Assembly: GCF_015751905.1 (NCBI RefSeq)
Contig: NZ_JADOUF010000001.1
Span: 3,410,001-3,474,000 of the forward strand
Source: Longispora fulva
GTDB taxonomy: Bacteria > Actinomycetota > Actinomycetes > Mycobacteriales > Micromonosporaceae
Length of the DNA: 64,000 nt
Direction of reading: 5' to 3'
This document shows positions 26,494 to 34,801 of this stretch, piece after piece; positions within the stretch are counted from its first letter, which is position 1, and each line of letters starts with the position of its first letter. The translations under genes were made by a program, and so were the position numbers. The notes below the pieces were generated by a model, which was not told the origin of the DNA, searched no databases, and saw nothing but the letters and a program-made list of their open reading frames with translations.

Positions 26494-26652
26494 GAATGAA
26501 TAGTGGCGTACCTGGACCAGCGTGACATACCGAGGACTTAACGGGATCCTTTATGGAAAAAAGGCAATCCCCTTATACGGTCAGAATTTTTCAATATCTG
26601 TATAAAGCTATTTTAAGTGCGATAATAGACATTAACAACCATTATTGTACGA
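26494..26652 (-). promoter_or_regulatory. AT-rich leader/promoter of the chaplin-like gene
   Basis: About 160 bases with no gene. From 26536 to 26650 the sequence is dominated by A and T (runs such as ATGGAAAAAAGG, ATTTTTCAATATCTG and TTTTAAGTGCGATAATAG), in sharp contrast to the rest of the window. It separates the 3-prime end of the unknown gene at 26653 from the secreted-protein gene, so it must hold that gene's promoter. Possibly a target for nucleoid proteins such as Lsr2. No specific -10/-35 assigned. Confidence 0.5.
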
Positions 26653-27276
26653 TCAGGCTGACGGGTGCAGAAGGGGCCGGTAGCCGGCGGACAGGATGGC
26701 CGTGGTCACCGGCGGGGTGAGGACCTCCACCACTTCGGCGGCTGGGACGGGCTCCGGGAAGCCGTACCCGTCGAAGGTCCAGGTCGCGAACCGACCGGCC
26801 GTGACCAGGCCGACCCGCCCGTCCCGGCGGACCAGCACCCCGTCGGGCAGCGCACCGAACACGCCGGAGCGGGTCCGCTGCCGGCGAGTGTGCGGCTCGA
26901 CCCGCTCCGCGTGCAGCCGGGCGTCCATCTCGAACGCCTTCGGCCGCGCCGCCAGGCCCTGCGAGCGCTGCCAGAGCCCGACGAACTCCACGTACTCGGC
27001 GCGCCGGCAGTAGCCGCACGGCCGGTGACCCGCCGCGAGGGCCGTGGCCTCGTCGAGGAAGAACAGCGCCGTCCAGCGGCCCGGCGGCATCGGATCCCTG
27101 CGCCAGCCCCGCCACTCCAGCACGCAGCAGATCCACAGCTTCGACCGCCAGCGGGTCACGCCGAGCCGGCGGTCCGGGCCGTGCAGACAGCCGCGGTTGC
27201 CCATCAGGAGTCCGCGGGAGTCCACGGCGAGGATCTCGCCGGTGGGGGCCACCCGGTTCTGCAACGGCGACGGCAT
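26653..27276 (-). CDS. Conserved actinobacterial protein of unknown function
   Basis: 207 residues. Recognisable conserved blocks from uncharacterised actinobacterial relatives: MPSPLQNRVAPTGEILAVDS, LLMGNRGCLHG, RRDPMPPGRWTALFFLDEAT and AAGHRPCGYCRRAEY. The CGYC pair with nearby His could bind metal. No membrane segments or signal peptide. ATG 27276 agrees with the MPSPLQNRV start of relatives; a GTG 18 bases upstream is possible. It stands alone. Confidence 0.75.
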   Translation of the reverse strand: MPSPLQNRVAPTGEILAVDSRGLLMGNRGCLHGPDRRLGVTRWRSKLWICCVLEWRGWRRDPMPPGRWTALFFLDEATALAAGHRPCGYCRRAEYVEFVGLWQRSQGLAARPKAFEMDARLHAERVEPHTRRQRTRSGVFGALPDGVLVRRDGRVGLVTAGRFATWTFDGYGFPEPVPAAEVVEVLTPPVTTAILSAGYRPLLHPSA

Positions 27277-27373
27277 GGCTCCATCCTGCCGCACGGCAGG
27301 GCTGCCGGCGTCCCGCCCGACCGGCGGGTCCGCCGGCGGGGCCTGCCGGCAGGAAGTCGGTGCGCCTGGCCCC

Positions 27374-27910
27374 TCAGGACCTCTCGCGTTTCGGGAAGAC
27401 GGTGTAGGTCGCCGACCACACGAAGCCGATCGCCACCACCACCCCCATCCGCGTGATCCACCCAGTCAGTGCCGCCGTGCGGGAGGCGTCGTCGACGTAC
27501 AGTACGCCGACCTCCAGCAGACCGGCGGCGATCACGCAGGCCAGGGCTAATTTGCCGAACTCGCGCCACTCGTGCAGGGCGCGGGCCGTGCCGTAGCGGG
27601 GCGGGCGGGCGGGGGGCGGACCACCCGCGAAGCGGTGCGCGAACCGCTGGTCGGCCCAGCGGACCATCGAGTGGCCGTACGCCACCGAGAATCCCAGGTA
27701 CACAGCCGCCAGCCCGTGCCCGACGCCGGCCGTGCCGCCCCGCCCCAGGTCGACGGCCGTGGCGACGAGCAGCACCAGGTCGATCACGGGCGCGGCGAGG
27801 AGCAGGGCCGCACCGGTCCGGGGCATCCGCAGCGGGTACCGTGCCACGAGCCCGGCCAGCAGAGACAGCAGGAACAACACCTCGCCGGTGGCGAGTATCG
27901 CGAGAACCAT
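27374..27910 (-). CDS. Conserved integral membrane protein
   Basis: 178 residues, about five hydrophobic segments. Conserved-looking blocks include GEVLFLLSLLAGLVARYPLR, HGLAAVYLGFSVAYGHSMV, WADQRFAHRFAGGPPP and the C-terminal SATYTVFPK. This is a widespread actinobacterial membrane family without known function. ATG 27910 chosen; GTG 27916 in frame is equally possible as no ribosome site is clear. Divergent from the sensor kinase gene. Confidence 0.7.
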   Translation of the reverse strand: MVLAILATGEVLFLLSLLAGLVARYPLRMPRTGAALLLAAPVIDLVLLVATAVDLGRGGTAGVGHGLAAVYLGFSVAYGHSMVRWADQRFAHRFAGGPPPARPPRYGTARALHEWREFGKLALACVIAAGLLEVGVLYVDDASRTAALTGWITRMGVVVAIGFVWSATYTVFPKRERS

Positions 27911-28004
27911 GGTCACAGTCTGTGCGCGGCGGGCGCCCGAATCCTCGGCCGCGGCGGTGAACCCGGGGTACCTCCTTCGTCGTACCCGTGTTGTGATGGT
28001 CGCG

Positions 28005-29093
28005 ATGAGGCGTGATCTCCTGACCTCCGGATTCGTGGCCGCCGGCGGGTTCGGCCTGTGGATGCTCGGCGCGTACGACCTGCGGCTCGGTCCTTCGTGG
28101 TCGCTGCTCGCGCCGCTGGCCGTGATGGCGGTGGCCGTCGGCCTCGGCCGGGTCGCGCCGGTCACGGCGGTGCTGCTCGGCACCGTCGCGGCGGCCGCAG
28201 ACCAGGCACTCGGCCCGTCCCTGGCCACGGTCCTCGCCTTCACCCAGGTGCTGTACGACGCGACCGTGCACGGCCCCCGCCGCCTCCCCCGCCTCCTGCT
28301 GTGGACCGGGGCCGCCGTCGCCGCCGGGACCGCCGTGGTCGCCGTCGCGGTCACCGGCGACATCAGGGCCTCGCTGGTCGGGTTGACCTCGGCGCTGGTC
28401 CTGGTGTTGCCGGTCGAGTCGGGGGTGATCGTGCGCCAGCACCGCGACGAGGCCGCCGCCGAACGGGACCGCACCGCCCAGGTCGCGCGGCTCGCCGAAC
28501 TCGACCACCGCCAGGCCGTGCACGCCGAGCGGTCCCGGATGGCACGTGAGCTGCACGACGTCGTCGCCAACCACCTGTCGGTCATCGCCCTGCACGCCAC
28601 CGGTGGCCTGGCCCTGCCCGCCGCCGACCCGGAAGCGACCCGCCGGGTACTGGGCGTCGTGCGGGAGAACGCCGTCGCCGGGCTCGCGGAGATGCGACAC
28701 CTCGTCGCGGTCCTGCGAGAGGAGCCCGGGGACCTGGTCGTGCCGGGACTCGGCGGGCTGCCGGCGCTGCTCGACCGGGCCGGGGCGACCCTGCGCACCT
28801 CCGGGACCGTCCGGCGGGTGCCGGTGGCGGTGGACTTCGCGGCGTACCGGATCGTGCAGGAGTCCCTCACCAACGCGCTCAAGCACGCCGGGACGCCGCC
28901 GACCGTGACCGTGACGTACGAACCCGACGCCGTGCGGGTCGAGGTGGACAACCCGCTCGGGGCGTCGTCCGGGGTACCGTCCGGCGGCGCGGGTCTGGTC
29001 GGCATGCGCGAACGGGCCACACTGTTGGGAGCGACGTTCGAGGCGGGACCGGAGGGGGGCGCATGGCGGGTACTGGTCCGGCTGCCGACCTGA
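28005..29093 (+). CDS. Sensor histidine kinase (NarL-type partner, HisKA_3)
   Basis: 362 residues. Four to five hydrophobic segments in residues 1-140 anchor it in the membrane, followed by a short coiled linker and the HisKA_3 dimerisation motif MARELHDVVANHLSVIALHA with the phospho-acceptor His. ATPase boxes follow: ESLTNALKHAG (N box) and GAGLVGMRERATLLGA (G box). Start uncertain: ATG 28005 or ATG 27996, neither with a good ribosome site. The last 31 bases overlap the response regulator gene, a coupled pair. Confidence 0.9.
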   Translation: MRRDLLTSGFVAAGGFGLWMLGAYDLRLGPSWSLLAPLAVMAVAVGLGRVAPVTAVLLGTVAAAADQALGPSLATVLAFTQVLYDATVHGPRRLPRLLLWTGAAVAAGTAVVAVAVTGDIRASLVGLTSALVLVLPVESGVIVRQHRDEAAAERDRTAQVARLAELDHRQAVHAERSRMARELHDVVANHLSVIALHATGGLALPAADPEATRRVLGVVRENAVAGLAEMRHLVAVLREEPGDLVVPGLGGLPALLDRAGATLRTSGTVRRVPVAVDFAAYRIVQESLTNALKHAGTPPTVTVTYEPDAVRVEVDNPLGASSGVPSGGAGLVGMRERATLLGATFEAGPEGGAWRVLVRLPT

Positions 29094-29737
29094 TCCGGGT
29101 GGTGCTCGCCGACGACCAGCCGGCCGTGCGCGCCGGCCTGGCTCTCGTGCTGTCCGCCGCGCCGGACATCGAGGTGGTCGGCGAGGCCGGTGACGGCGAG
29201 GAGGCCGTGGCGCTGGCCACCCGGCTGTCCCCGGACGTGGTGGTCATGGACGTGCGGATGCCCCGCCTCGACGGCATCGCCGCGACCGGACGCCTGGCCG
29301 GGATCGCCGACGTCCTGGTCCTGACGACCTTCGACCTCGACGAGTACGTGTTCGGCGCGCTCCGGGCCGGCGCCGCCGGGTTCCTGCTCAAGGACACCGA
29401 CGCCGACGGACTGATCGGGGCCGTGCGGCTCGTCGCGCGCGGCGAGGGCCTGATCGACCCCCAGGTGACCCGCGCCCTGATCGCCGCCTTCGCCCGCCGG
29501 CCGGCCCCGCCGCCGTCCACGGCGCTGGACGCGCTGACGGTCCGGGAGCGCGAGGTGCTGTCCGGACTCGCCGGCGGGCTGTCCAACGCCGAGATCGGGG
29601 CGCGGCTCGCGATCGCCGAGGCGACGACGAAGGTGCACGTGAGCCGGGTACTGGCCAAACTCGCTCTGCGCAGCCGGGTCCAAGCCGCAGTGCTGGCCCG
29701 GGAACTCGGCGTGCCGCCGCTCGCAATTCACCCGTAA
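29063..29737 (+). CDS. Response regulator, NarL/FixJ family
   Basis: 224 residues. Receiver domain (residues 11-125) with the acidic pair in VVLADDQP, phospho-acceptor Asp in VVVMDVRMPRLDG, conserved Thr in VLTTFDLDEYV and Lys in GFLLKDT. The C-terminal LuxR-type HTH is LTVREREVLSGLAGGLSNAEIGARLAIAEATTKVHVSRVLAKL. Starts inside the kinase gene behind GGAGGGGGG. Target genes are not evident. Confidence 0.93.
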   Translation: MAGTGPAADLIRVVLADDQPAVRAGLALVLSAAPDIEVVGEAGDGEEAVALATRLSPDVVVMDVRMPRLDGIAATGRLAGIADVLVLTTFDLDEYVFGALRAGAAGFLLKDTDADGLIGAVRLVARGEGLIDPQVTRALIAAFARRPAPPPSTALDALTVREREVLSGLAGGLSNAEIGARLAIAEATTKVHVSRVLAKLALRSRVQAAVLARELGVPPLAIHP

Positions 29738-29777
29738 CCGCCCTCAGGTCGCCGGTGGCCTGGGAGAATCTCGTCTC

Positions 29778-30758
29778 ATGCTGACGGGTGGCGGGGCCAC
29801 GGGAAAACGCGCGCGGGCGACGTCGCGCAGGGAGTCGGGCCGGGTCGTCCGCCCGTTGGTCGGCGCGGCGGTCGCCGTGCTGGCCGCCCTCGGCACGGCC
29901 GGCCCCGTGGCGGGAGCGTCGGTCCCGCCGCCGAGGCCGATGGTCTTCGCCCAGGACGGGGACGTCTTCCTCACCGACCGGACCGGCACGTTCCGGATCA
30001 CCACCGGAGGCGGCAATACGTGGCCCCGGATCTCGCCCGACCACGGCCGGATCGCCTACACCCACGCCGGCGACGTGTGGATCGCCGACGTGTCCGACCC
30101 TGGCGGACACATCTCCTTCCTCCAGGTCTCGCACGACGGGCGGGCCGGTGGCGCGGCGTGGAGTCCGCGCGGCGACCGGCTGGCCTACCGGACCGGTACG
30201 GCGCACCAGGGGACCGTCGTCCTGGCGAACGTGCCGGCCCCGACCCGGCGGGAACGCGGCACCGGCGCGCCGCGCGAGCAGGTGGCGGCCCGGGCCGGGG
30301 CCAGCCGCGCGGACGGCTGGTCGGAACTCCGGGAGGCCAACACGGTGGCGTGGTCGCCGGACGGCACGTCCCTCGCGTACCCCGGCGGCGAGTGTTCGGT
30401 CACCTTCGACGACTGCCTCAGCGTGCTGGACCTCGGCACCGGGGCGGAGTCCACTGTCGTGGGCTTCGGCGGGGCCCGGCAGGGGTTCGCCACCACGCCG
30501 TCGTGGTCGGCCGACTCCCACCGGCTGTACTTCACCCGGCAGGTCCAGGCCGGACCGGTGACCTCGATGGCGTACGACCTGGTCGGGCGGACGACGTGGC
30601 AGATCGGCGCGGACGGGGACGCCACGCCGGTTCCCCTCGGCAACGGCCGCTTCCTCGTCACCTCCGGCGCGGGCACCGTCACCTACCTGCCCGGCGACGG
30701 CAGCCGCCAGGCGCTCGCCCCCGGCTCCCAACCCGACTGGCGACCCAAGAGCACCTGA
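29778..30758 (+). CDS. Secreted or anchored beta-propeller (TolB/WD40-like) protein
   Basis: 326 residues. A basic N terminus followed by a hydrophobic stretch (VVRPLVGAAVAVLAALGTAGPVAGA) is a signal peptide or anchor. The rest has repeated PD40/WD40-like blades: WPRISPDHGRIAYTHAGDVWIADV, AAWSPRGDRLAYRTG, VAWSPDGTSLAYPGG, PSWSADSHRLYFTRQ. Such propellers bind peptides or act as scaffolds; no enzymatic domain is attached. About 40 bases after the response regulator. Confidence 0.75.
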   Translation: MLTGGGATGKRARATSRRESGRVVRPLVGAAVAVLAALGTAGPVAGASVPPPRPMVFAQDGDVFLTDRTGTFRITTGGGNTWPRISPDHGRIAYTHAGDVWIADVSDPGGHISFLQVSHDGRAGGAAWSPRGDRLAYRTGTAHQGTVVLANVPAPTRRERGTGAPREQVAARAGASRADGWSELREANTVAWSPDGTSLAYPGGECSVTFDDCLSVLDLGTGAESTVVGFGGARQGFATTPSWSADSHRLYFTRQVQAGPVTSMAYDLVGRTTWQIGADGDATPVPLGNGRFLVTSGAGTVTYLPGDGSRQALAPGSQPDWRPKST

Positions 30759-30760
30759 GC

Positions 30761-31080
30761 ATGCCTACTCAGGCACCCCCTCGGGGATCCAACGGCACGC
30801 TCGCCGCCGCGCGCCGCTGGTGCGAGGTCACGTCCACCGACTACGTGCCGCGGCTGCTGGCCGGGAGCTTGGGCCGCGCCCAGGCGGAGGGCCTCGACGT
30901 GCTCCTCCAGCAGGCGGACGCGAAGAACCTGTCGCTCCGGCGTTCGCCGCCCTGGACGCCGTCGGGCAGATCGCGTTCACCCGCGACCTGACCGCGATGC
31001 TGGAGGACGGCAACCGGTCCGGGGACGGCACGCTGGTACTGCCGAGCGGGTATCTGGAAGTCGTCGTCGAGATCCGTTGA
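30761..31080 (+). pseudogene. Remnant of a SAM-dependent methyltransferase
   Basis: Two parts of one methyltransferase are visible in different frames. From ATG 30761, VTSTDYVPRLLAGSLGRAQA and EGLDVLLQQADAKNLSL match the SAM-binding strand and following ...QADAENLPF... motif of UbiE-like enzymes. From about 30935, a shifted frame reads FAALDAV, then jumps to DLTAMLEDGNRSGDGTLVLP and SGYLEVVVEIR, the usual extreme C terminus. About 150 residues (N-terminal glycine loop and central part) are missing, and there is a frameshift near 30935. Not functional as a methyltransferase; identification rests on recalled family motifs. Confidence 0.7.
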
Positions 31081-31086
31081 CATTTC

Positions 31087-31106
31087 AAGACGACCGGTCG
31101 TAGTGT
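31087..31106 (+). promoter_or_regulatory. Operator and -10 box of the TetR gene
   Basis: AAGACGACCGGTCGTA at 31087-31102 contains the perfect 12-base palindrome ACGACCGGTCGT (31090-31101). It overlaps the -10 box TAGTGT (31101-31106), which is seven bases before the regulator ATG. An identical 16-mer precedes the SDR gene at 31741-31756, so the adjacent TetR protein most likely binds both. Confidence 0.8.
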
Positions 31107-31113
31107 TTCACCC

Positions 31114-31704
31114 ATGGCGCGACCGAGGCTCAGTGACGGCACCCGCACGCGGCTGCTCGAGGCGAGCACGTCGGCGTTCCTGGAGAACGGATACCACGGC
31201 ACGGGGATCAAGCAGATCCTCGACGAGGTCAACGTCCCCAAGGGCTCCTTCTACAACTACTTCGCCAGCAAGGAGGAGCTCGGGGTCGCCGTGATCCGGT
31301 ACTACGCGGAGTGCTCCGCCCAGAAGTTGACCGACGCCCTCGCGGACTCCGGCGACCCTCTGACCGGGCTGCGCACGTTCTTCGAGCGCCAGATGGCGGA
31401 GTTCGAGGAGGCCGCGTTCGTCGGCGGCTGCCTGCTGGCCAACCTGGCCGGCGAGCTGGACGGCAGCGAGGCCTGCCGCCGGGCTCTGGCGACGGCGTTC
31501 CGCGAGTGGCGCGACGGCGTGCGCGACGCGCTAGGCGACGCGCAGTCGCAGGGCACGGTGCGCGGGGACATCGACGCCACGGAATTGGCGGACATGCTGA
31601 TCGAGGCATGGGAGGGCGCGGTGATCCGGATGAAGATCGACCAGACCCTCGCCCCGCTGGAGCGCTGCCTGCGGCGCCAGTTCGACGGGTACCTGCTGGC
31701 GTGA
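31114..31704 (+). CDS. TetR-family repressor of the SDR-tautomerase operon
   Basis: 196 residues. HTH GIKQILDEVNVPKGSFYNYFASKEELGVAVIRYY is the AcuR/NemR-like type. The C-terminal region (FVGGCLLANLAGELDGS...AWEGAVIRMKI) fits the TetR_C_11/AcuR-like group; the Cys in GGCLLANL is conserved in electrophile-sensing members of this type. Probably leaderless (TAGTGT seven bases before ATG). The same operator is found in front of this gene and of the SDR gene, so autoregulation and control of the downstream operon are expected. Confidence 0.9.
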   Translation: MARPRLSDGTRTRLLEASTSAFLENGYHGTGIKQILDEVNVPKGSFYNYFASKEELGVAVIRYYAECSAQKLTDALADSGDPLTGLRTFFERQMAEFEEAAFVGGCLLANLAGELDGSEACRRALATAFREWRDGVRDALGDAQSQGTVRGDIDATELADMLIEAWEGAVIRMKIDQTLAPLERCLRRQFDGYLLA

Positions 31705-31740
31705 GCCAGCGGTACCGCTCTCTTTTTTTGCCCTCATTCC

Positions 31741-31773
31741 AAGACGACCGGTCGTATATTTCACAGGAGAAGC
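31741..31773 (+). promoter_or_regulatory. Second copy of the TetR operator, -10 box and ribosome site of the SDR gene
   Basis: AAGACGACCGGTCGTA (31741-31756) repeats the site at 31087 base for base. TATATT (31755-31760) is a -10 box overlapping its end and AGGAGAAG is the ribosome site before ATG 31778. Confidence 0.8.
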
Positions 31774-31777
31774 AACC

Positions 31778-32512
31778 ATGTCCAGAACAGTCATCGTCAC
31801 CGGCTCCTCCAGCGGCATCGGGCACGACATCGCCCGGGCGTTCCTCGACCAGGGCGCCAACGTCGTCCTCAACGGCCGCGACCCCGACAAGCTCAAGGCC
31901 GTCGCCGCCGAGTTCGGCCAGCCCGACCGCACAGCGGTGGTGGCCGGCGACATCAGCCTGCGTGGCACCCAGGAAGCCCTGGTCCGGGCAGCCGTCGAAC
32001 GGTTCGGCCGGGTCGACGTCCTCGTCAACAACGCCGGCGTCTTCGGCGCCAAGCCCTTCCTCGACGTCACCGAGGACGAGTTGGACGGCTACCTGACCGG
32101 CAACCTGAAGAGCACGTACTTCACCACCCAGGCCGTGGTGCGCCAGATGGTGGCCCAGGGGTCCGGCGGCGCGATCGTCAACATCGGCACGGTCCTCATC
32201 GACCACGCCCTGGCCGGCCTGCCGGCGTCGGCGCCCCTGGTCAGCAAAGGCGGCGTGCACGCGCTGACCACCAGCCTGTCGGCGGAACTGGCCCCCGTCG
32301 GCATCCGGGTCAACGCCGTCGCCGCCGGCATCATCCGCACCCCGCTGCACGCCGCCGCCCCGAACGTCGACGGCTTCGGCGGACTCGCCCTGATGGACCG
32401 GATCGGGGAGGTCGCCGAGACGTCGGCGGCGGTGCTGTACCTGGCCGACGCCACCTTCACGACCGGGCACATCCTCCGGGTCGACGGCGGCTACGTCACC
32501 GGGCGGTCCTGA
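31778..32512 (+). CDS. Short-chain dehydrogenase/reductase with non-canonical active site
   Basis: 244 residues with a clear SDR fold: TGSSSGIGHDIA (NADP-binding), VLVNNAGVFG, IRVNAVAAGIIRTPLH and C-terminal TGHILRVDGGYVTGRS. The catalytic Tyr-x-x-x-Lys is altered: the segment reads SAPLVSKGGVHAL, so Lys is kept but the Tyr position is Pro, and the preceding NISS motif is NIGT. Either the chemistry differs or the protein is not an oxidoreductase. Its stop overlaps the tautomerase start (TGATG). Controlled by the upstream TetR protein through the shared operator. Confidence 0.88.
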   Translation: MSRTVIVTGSSSGIGHDIARAFLDQGANVVLNGRDPDKLKAVAAEFGQPDRTAVVAGDISLRGTQEALVRAAVERFGRVDVLVNNAGVFGAKPFLDVTEDELDGYLTGNLKSTYFTTQAVVRQMVAQGSGGAIVNIGTVLIDHALAGLPASAPLVSKGGVHALTTSLSAELAPVGIRVNAVAAGIIRTPLHAAAPNVDGFGGLALMDRIGEVAETSAAVLYLADATFTTGHILRVDGGYVTGRS

Positions 32513-32727
32513 TGCCCTACGTCAACATCCGGATCACCCGGGAGGGCGGCACCACCGCCGAGCAGAAGGCCGCGCTGATCGGCGGGGTGACCGACCTGCT
32601 GCGCGACGTGCTCGACAAGAACCCCGCGACCACGTTCGTCGTCATCGACGAGGTGGAGTTGGAGAACTGGGGGGTCGGCGGGCTACCGGTGGCCGACTAC
32701 CGCCGCACCCAGGCCCCACCGGCCTGA
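32512..32727 (+). CDS. 4-Oxalocrotonate tautomerase family protein
   Basis: 71 residues, the standard length. The N-terminal Pro (MPYVNIRI) becomes the catalytic base after Met removal, and Arg near position 11 and EQKAALIGGVTDLL match the family. These enzymes move protons on enol/keto acids or handle small electrophiles. Overlaps the SDR gene by one base, so the two products are probably made together and act on the same compound. Substrate not known. Confidence 0.88.
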   Translation: MPYVNIRITREGGTTAEQKAALIGGVTDLLRDVLDKNPATTFVVIDEVELENWGVGGLPVADYRRTQAPPA

Positions 32728-32732
32728 ACCGG

Positions 32733-32767
32733 CCGGCGACGTGCGGACACGTTCCGCACGTCGCCGG
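32733..32767. terminator. Bidirectional terminator, 15-base perfect stem
   Basis: CCGGCGACGTGCGGA (32733-32747) pairs with TCCGCACGTCGCCGG (32753-32767) around CACGT. It separates the tautomerase gene from the convergent ABC permease gene. Confidence 0.85.
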
Positions 32768-32797
32768 TCGGCGCTCCTGGTCAGATCCGGGGGCGGG

Positions 32798-34801
32798 TCA
32801 CTCCCGGGAGCCGGCCAGGCGGACCGCCGGGATCCGGGTCGCCATCCACGTGGACGCCACACTCGCGGTGGCGACGAGCAGCACCGCGACCCCGACCAGC
32901 GCGCCGCCCAACGCCCACGGCGGCTCGGCCTGCCAGTGTCCGGTGAGGACGGCCAGCGAACGGGTGACGCCGTACACCGTGCCGGCGGCCGACAGCCCGC
33001 CGAGCAGCAGTCCGATCCCGACCACGGCGAGGCTCTCCGTCAGGGCCGTACGCACCACCTGTGCCCGGGTGAGTCCGGTCAGCCGGGCGGCGGCGAACTC
33101 CGCGCGGCGGTCGGCGGCCCCGATCACCACGGCGTTGACGACGGCGATGGCCGCGTACAGCGCCCCGGCCCCGAGCAGGGCCAGCAGCGCGGCCGTGTTG
33201 TTGCGGCGCTGGTCGCGGTCGAAGTCCGCCAGCCAGTCCGCGCGGGTGGTGACCTCACCGAGCCGGGCGTTCCCGATCGCGGCGGTGACCTGGTCGGGGC
33301 GGTCGGTCCGCAGCCAGTAGCTGGTGGGCGGGGCGGTCCCGCCGCTCGCCTGGCCGCCGGTGCCCTCGCCGGGCTCCGAACTCCCGGCGGGCACCGGCTT
33401 GCCCGCGCCGGGCCCGAAGACCTCCCGGGACACCAGCAGGCCGGGACCGCTGATCGCCCGGCGCAGGACGGCCACGATCCGCAGGGTGCCCTTCGGGGTC
33501 ACCAGGTCCTCCCCCACCCGGAAGGTGTGCCCGGGCAGCGCGTTGGCCCGCGCGGCCACGGTCCCGGCGTCCAGGTGGGACAGGTCCCCGGAGATGACCT
33601 CGACGCGATGGGTGGCCTGGTAGGCGGCCGGGTCCACGGCGAGGCCGTCCGGGAAGTCCTTGCCCAGGTCGACCGGCGTCTCGGCGGACACGGTCCGCAC
33701 CCCCGGCAGGGCGGCCAGCGCGATGGCGACCGGATCCGACAGTGCCACCACACCACCCGGCTGACCGGCCGGCGCGGAGCCCGGCTGGACGCCAGCCGGC
33801 CGTTCCCCACTGACCCGCAACTCGCCGACGATCGTCTCGGACGTCTCACGCAGGATCGACGCCGCCAGGGTGTCCACGGAGCCGGCCAGCCCGCCGACGA
33901 TGGCGACGAGGACGAGGACCGGCGCGGCCGTGGAGGCGGTCCGCCGCACCCCCGCGCGCAGGTTCGCCATGGCCAGTTCGCCGAGCGGACCCCGGGCGAG
34001 CAGGCCGAGCAGCCGGCCGACCAGGGGTACGACCAGGGGCGCGACGGCGTTGAGGGCCACGGCGAGGGTCATGCACATCATCAGGTACAGGCCGATGGCG
34101 TCGTCGGGGCCCACGTTGGGGCCGGCGGCGGCGAGCGCGGTGGTGAACCCGAAGAAGAGCACGCCGAGCACCCAGCGGGACGCGGTCATCACCCGCCCAG
34201 CTTTGCCGGTCTCGCGCAGCGCCTCGAGGGGTTCGACCTTCGCGGCCCGCTGCGACGCGCCGAACACCCCGAACAGTCCGACGCCGACGCCGACCCCGAC
34301 GGACACCCACAGCACCCAGCCCCGCCAGGGCGCCTCGAACGAGTCGGGGACGAAGCCGTAGGACCGCAGGACGGCCAGTTGGGCACTCCCCACGGGGCCG
34401 CCGAGCGCCACCCCGGTGGCCGAGCCGAGCAGGCCGAGGATAAGGGCCTCGCCGAGGAGCAGGCGGCGCAGCTGCCACCGGCTGCCGCCGTTGAGTCGCA
34501 GGGTGGCCAGTTCGGCGCGGCGCTGGGCGACCGTGAACGCGAACGTGGAGCCGACGACGAAGATCGCGAGGAACCCGGCGATGAACAACACCATGCCCAG
34601 TAGTGAGCCTGCCGCGCCGTAGCCGTCGCGCAGTGCGGCCTCGCGTTCCGGGGACAGGCCGGCAGGCAGCAGCGGATCCACGGAGGCCACGAGGGCCAGC
34701 AGCGAGGACTGCACGAGCGCCACCCCGAGGGCGACGGCGACGAACGCTCCGGCGAACAGCTGCCACCGGTCGCGGAACGTCTGCCAGGACATCCGCAGCA
34801 T
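32798..34801 (-). CDS. FtsX/MacB-type ABC transporter permease
   Basis: 667 residues with two FtsX domains: one near the N terminus (GMVLFIAGFLAIFVVGSTFAFTVAQRRAELATLRLNG) and one at the C terminus (AIAVVNAVVIGAADRRAEFAAARLTG), about ten membrane helices and a large extracytoplasmic loop (roughly residues 330-540). This is the actinobacterial duplicated permease used in antimicrobial peptide or lipoprotein export. The start overlaps the ATPase stop by one base (TGATG). Confidence 0.92.
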   Translation of the reverse strand: MLRMSWQTFRDRWQLFAGAFVAVALGVALVQSSLLALVASVDPLLPAGLSPEREAALRDGYGAAGSLLGMVLFIAGFLAIFVVGSTFAFTVAQRRAELATLRLNGGSRWQLRRLLLGEALILGLLGSATGVALGGPVGSAQLAVLRSYGFVPDSFEAPWRGWVLWVSVGVGVGVGLFGVFGASQRAAKVEPLEALRETGKAGRVMTASRWVLGVLFFGFTTALAAAGPNVGPDDAIGLYLMMCMTLAVALNAVAPLVVPLVGRLLGLLARGPLGELAMANLRAGVRRTASTAAPVLVLVAIVGGLAGSVDTLAASILRETSETIVGELRVSGERPAGVQPGSAPAGQPGGVVALSDPVAIALAALPGVRTVSAETPVDLGKDFPDGLAVDPAAYQATHRVEVISGDLSHLDAGTVAARANALPGHTFRVGEDLVTPKGTLRIVAVLRRAISGPGLLVSREVFGPGAGKPVPAGSSEPGEGTGGQASGGTAPPTSYWLRTDRPDQVTAAIGNARLGEVTTRADWLADFDRDQRRNNTAALLALLGAGALYAAIAVVNAVVIGAADRRAEFAAARLTGLTRAQVVRTALTESLAVVGIGLLLGGLSAAGTVYGVTRSLAVLTGHWQAEPPWALGGALVGVAVLLVATASVASTWMATRIPAVRLAGSRE

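Noticed and set aside
27204-28886. Minus-strand open frame of 560 codons over the sensor kinase
   Set aside because: Shadow of the histidine kinase, whose H, N and G boxes are on the plus strand.
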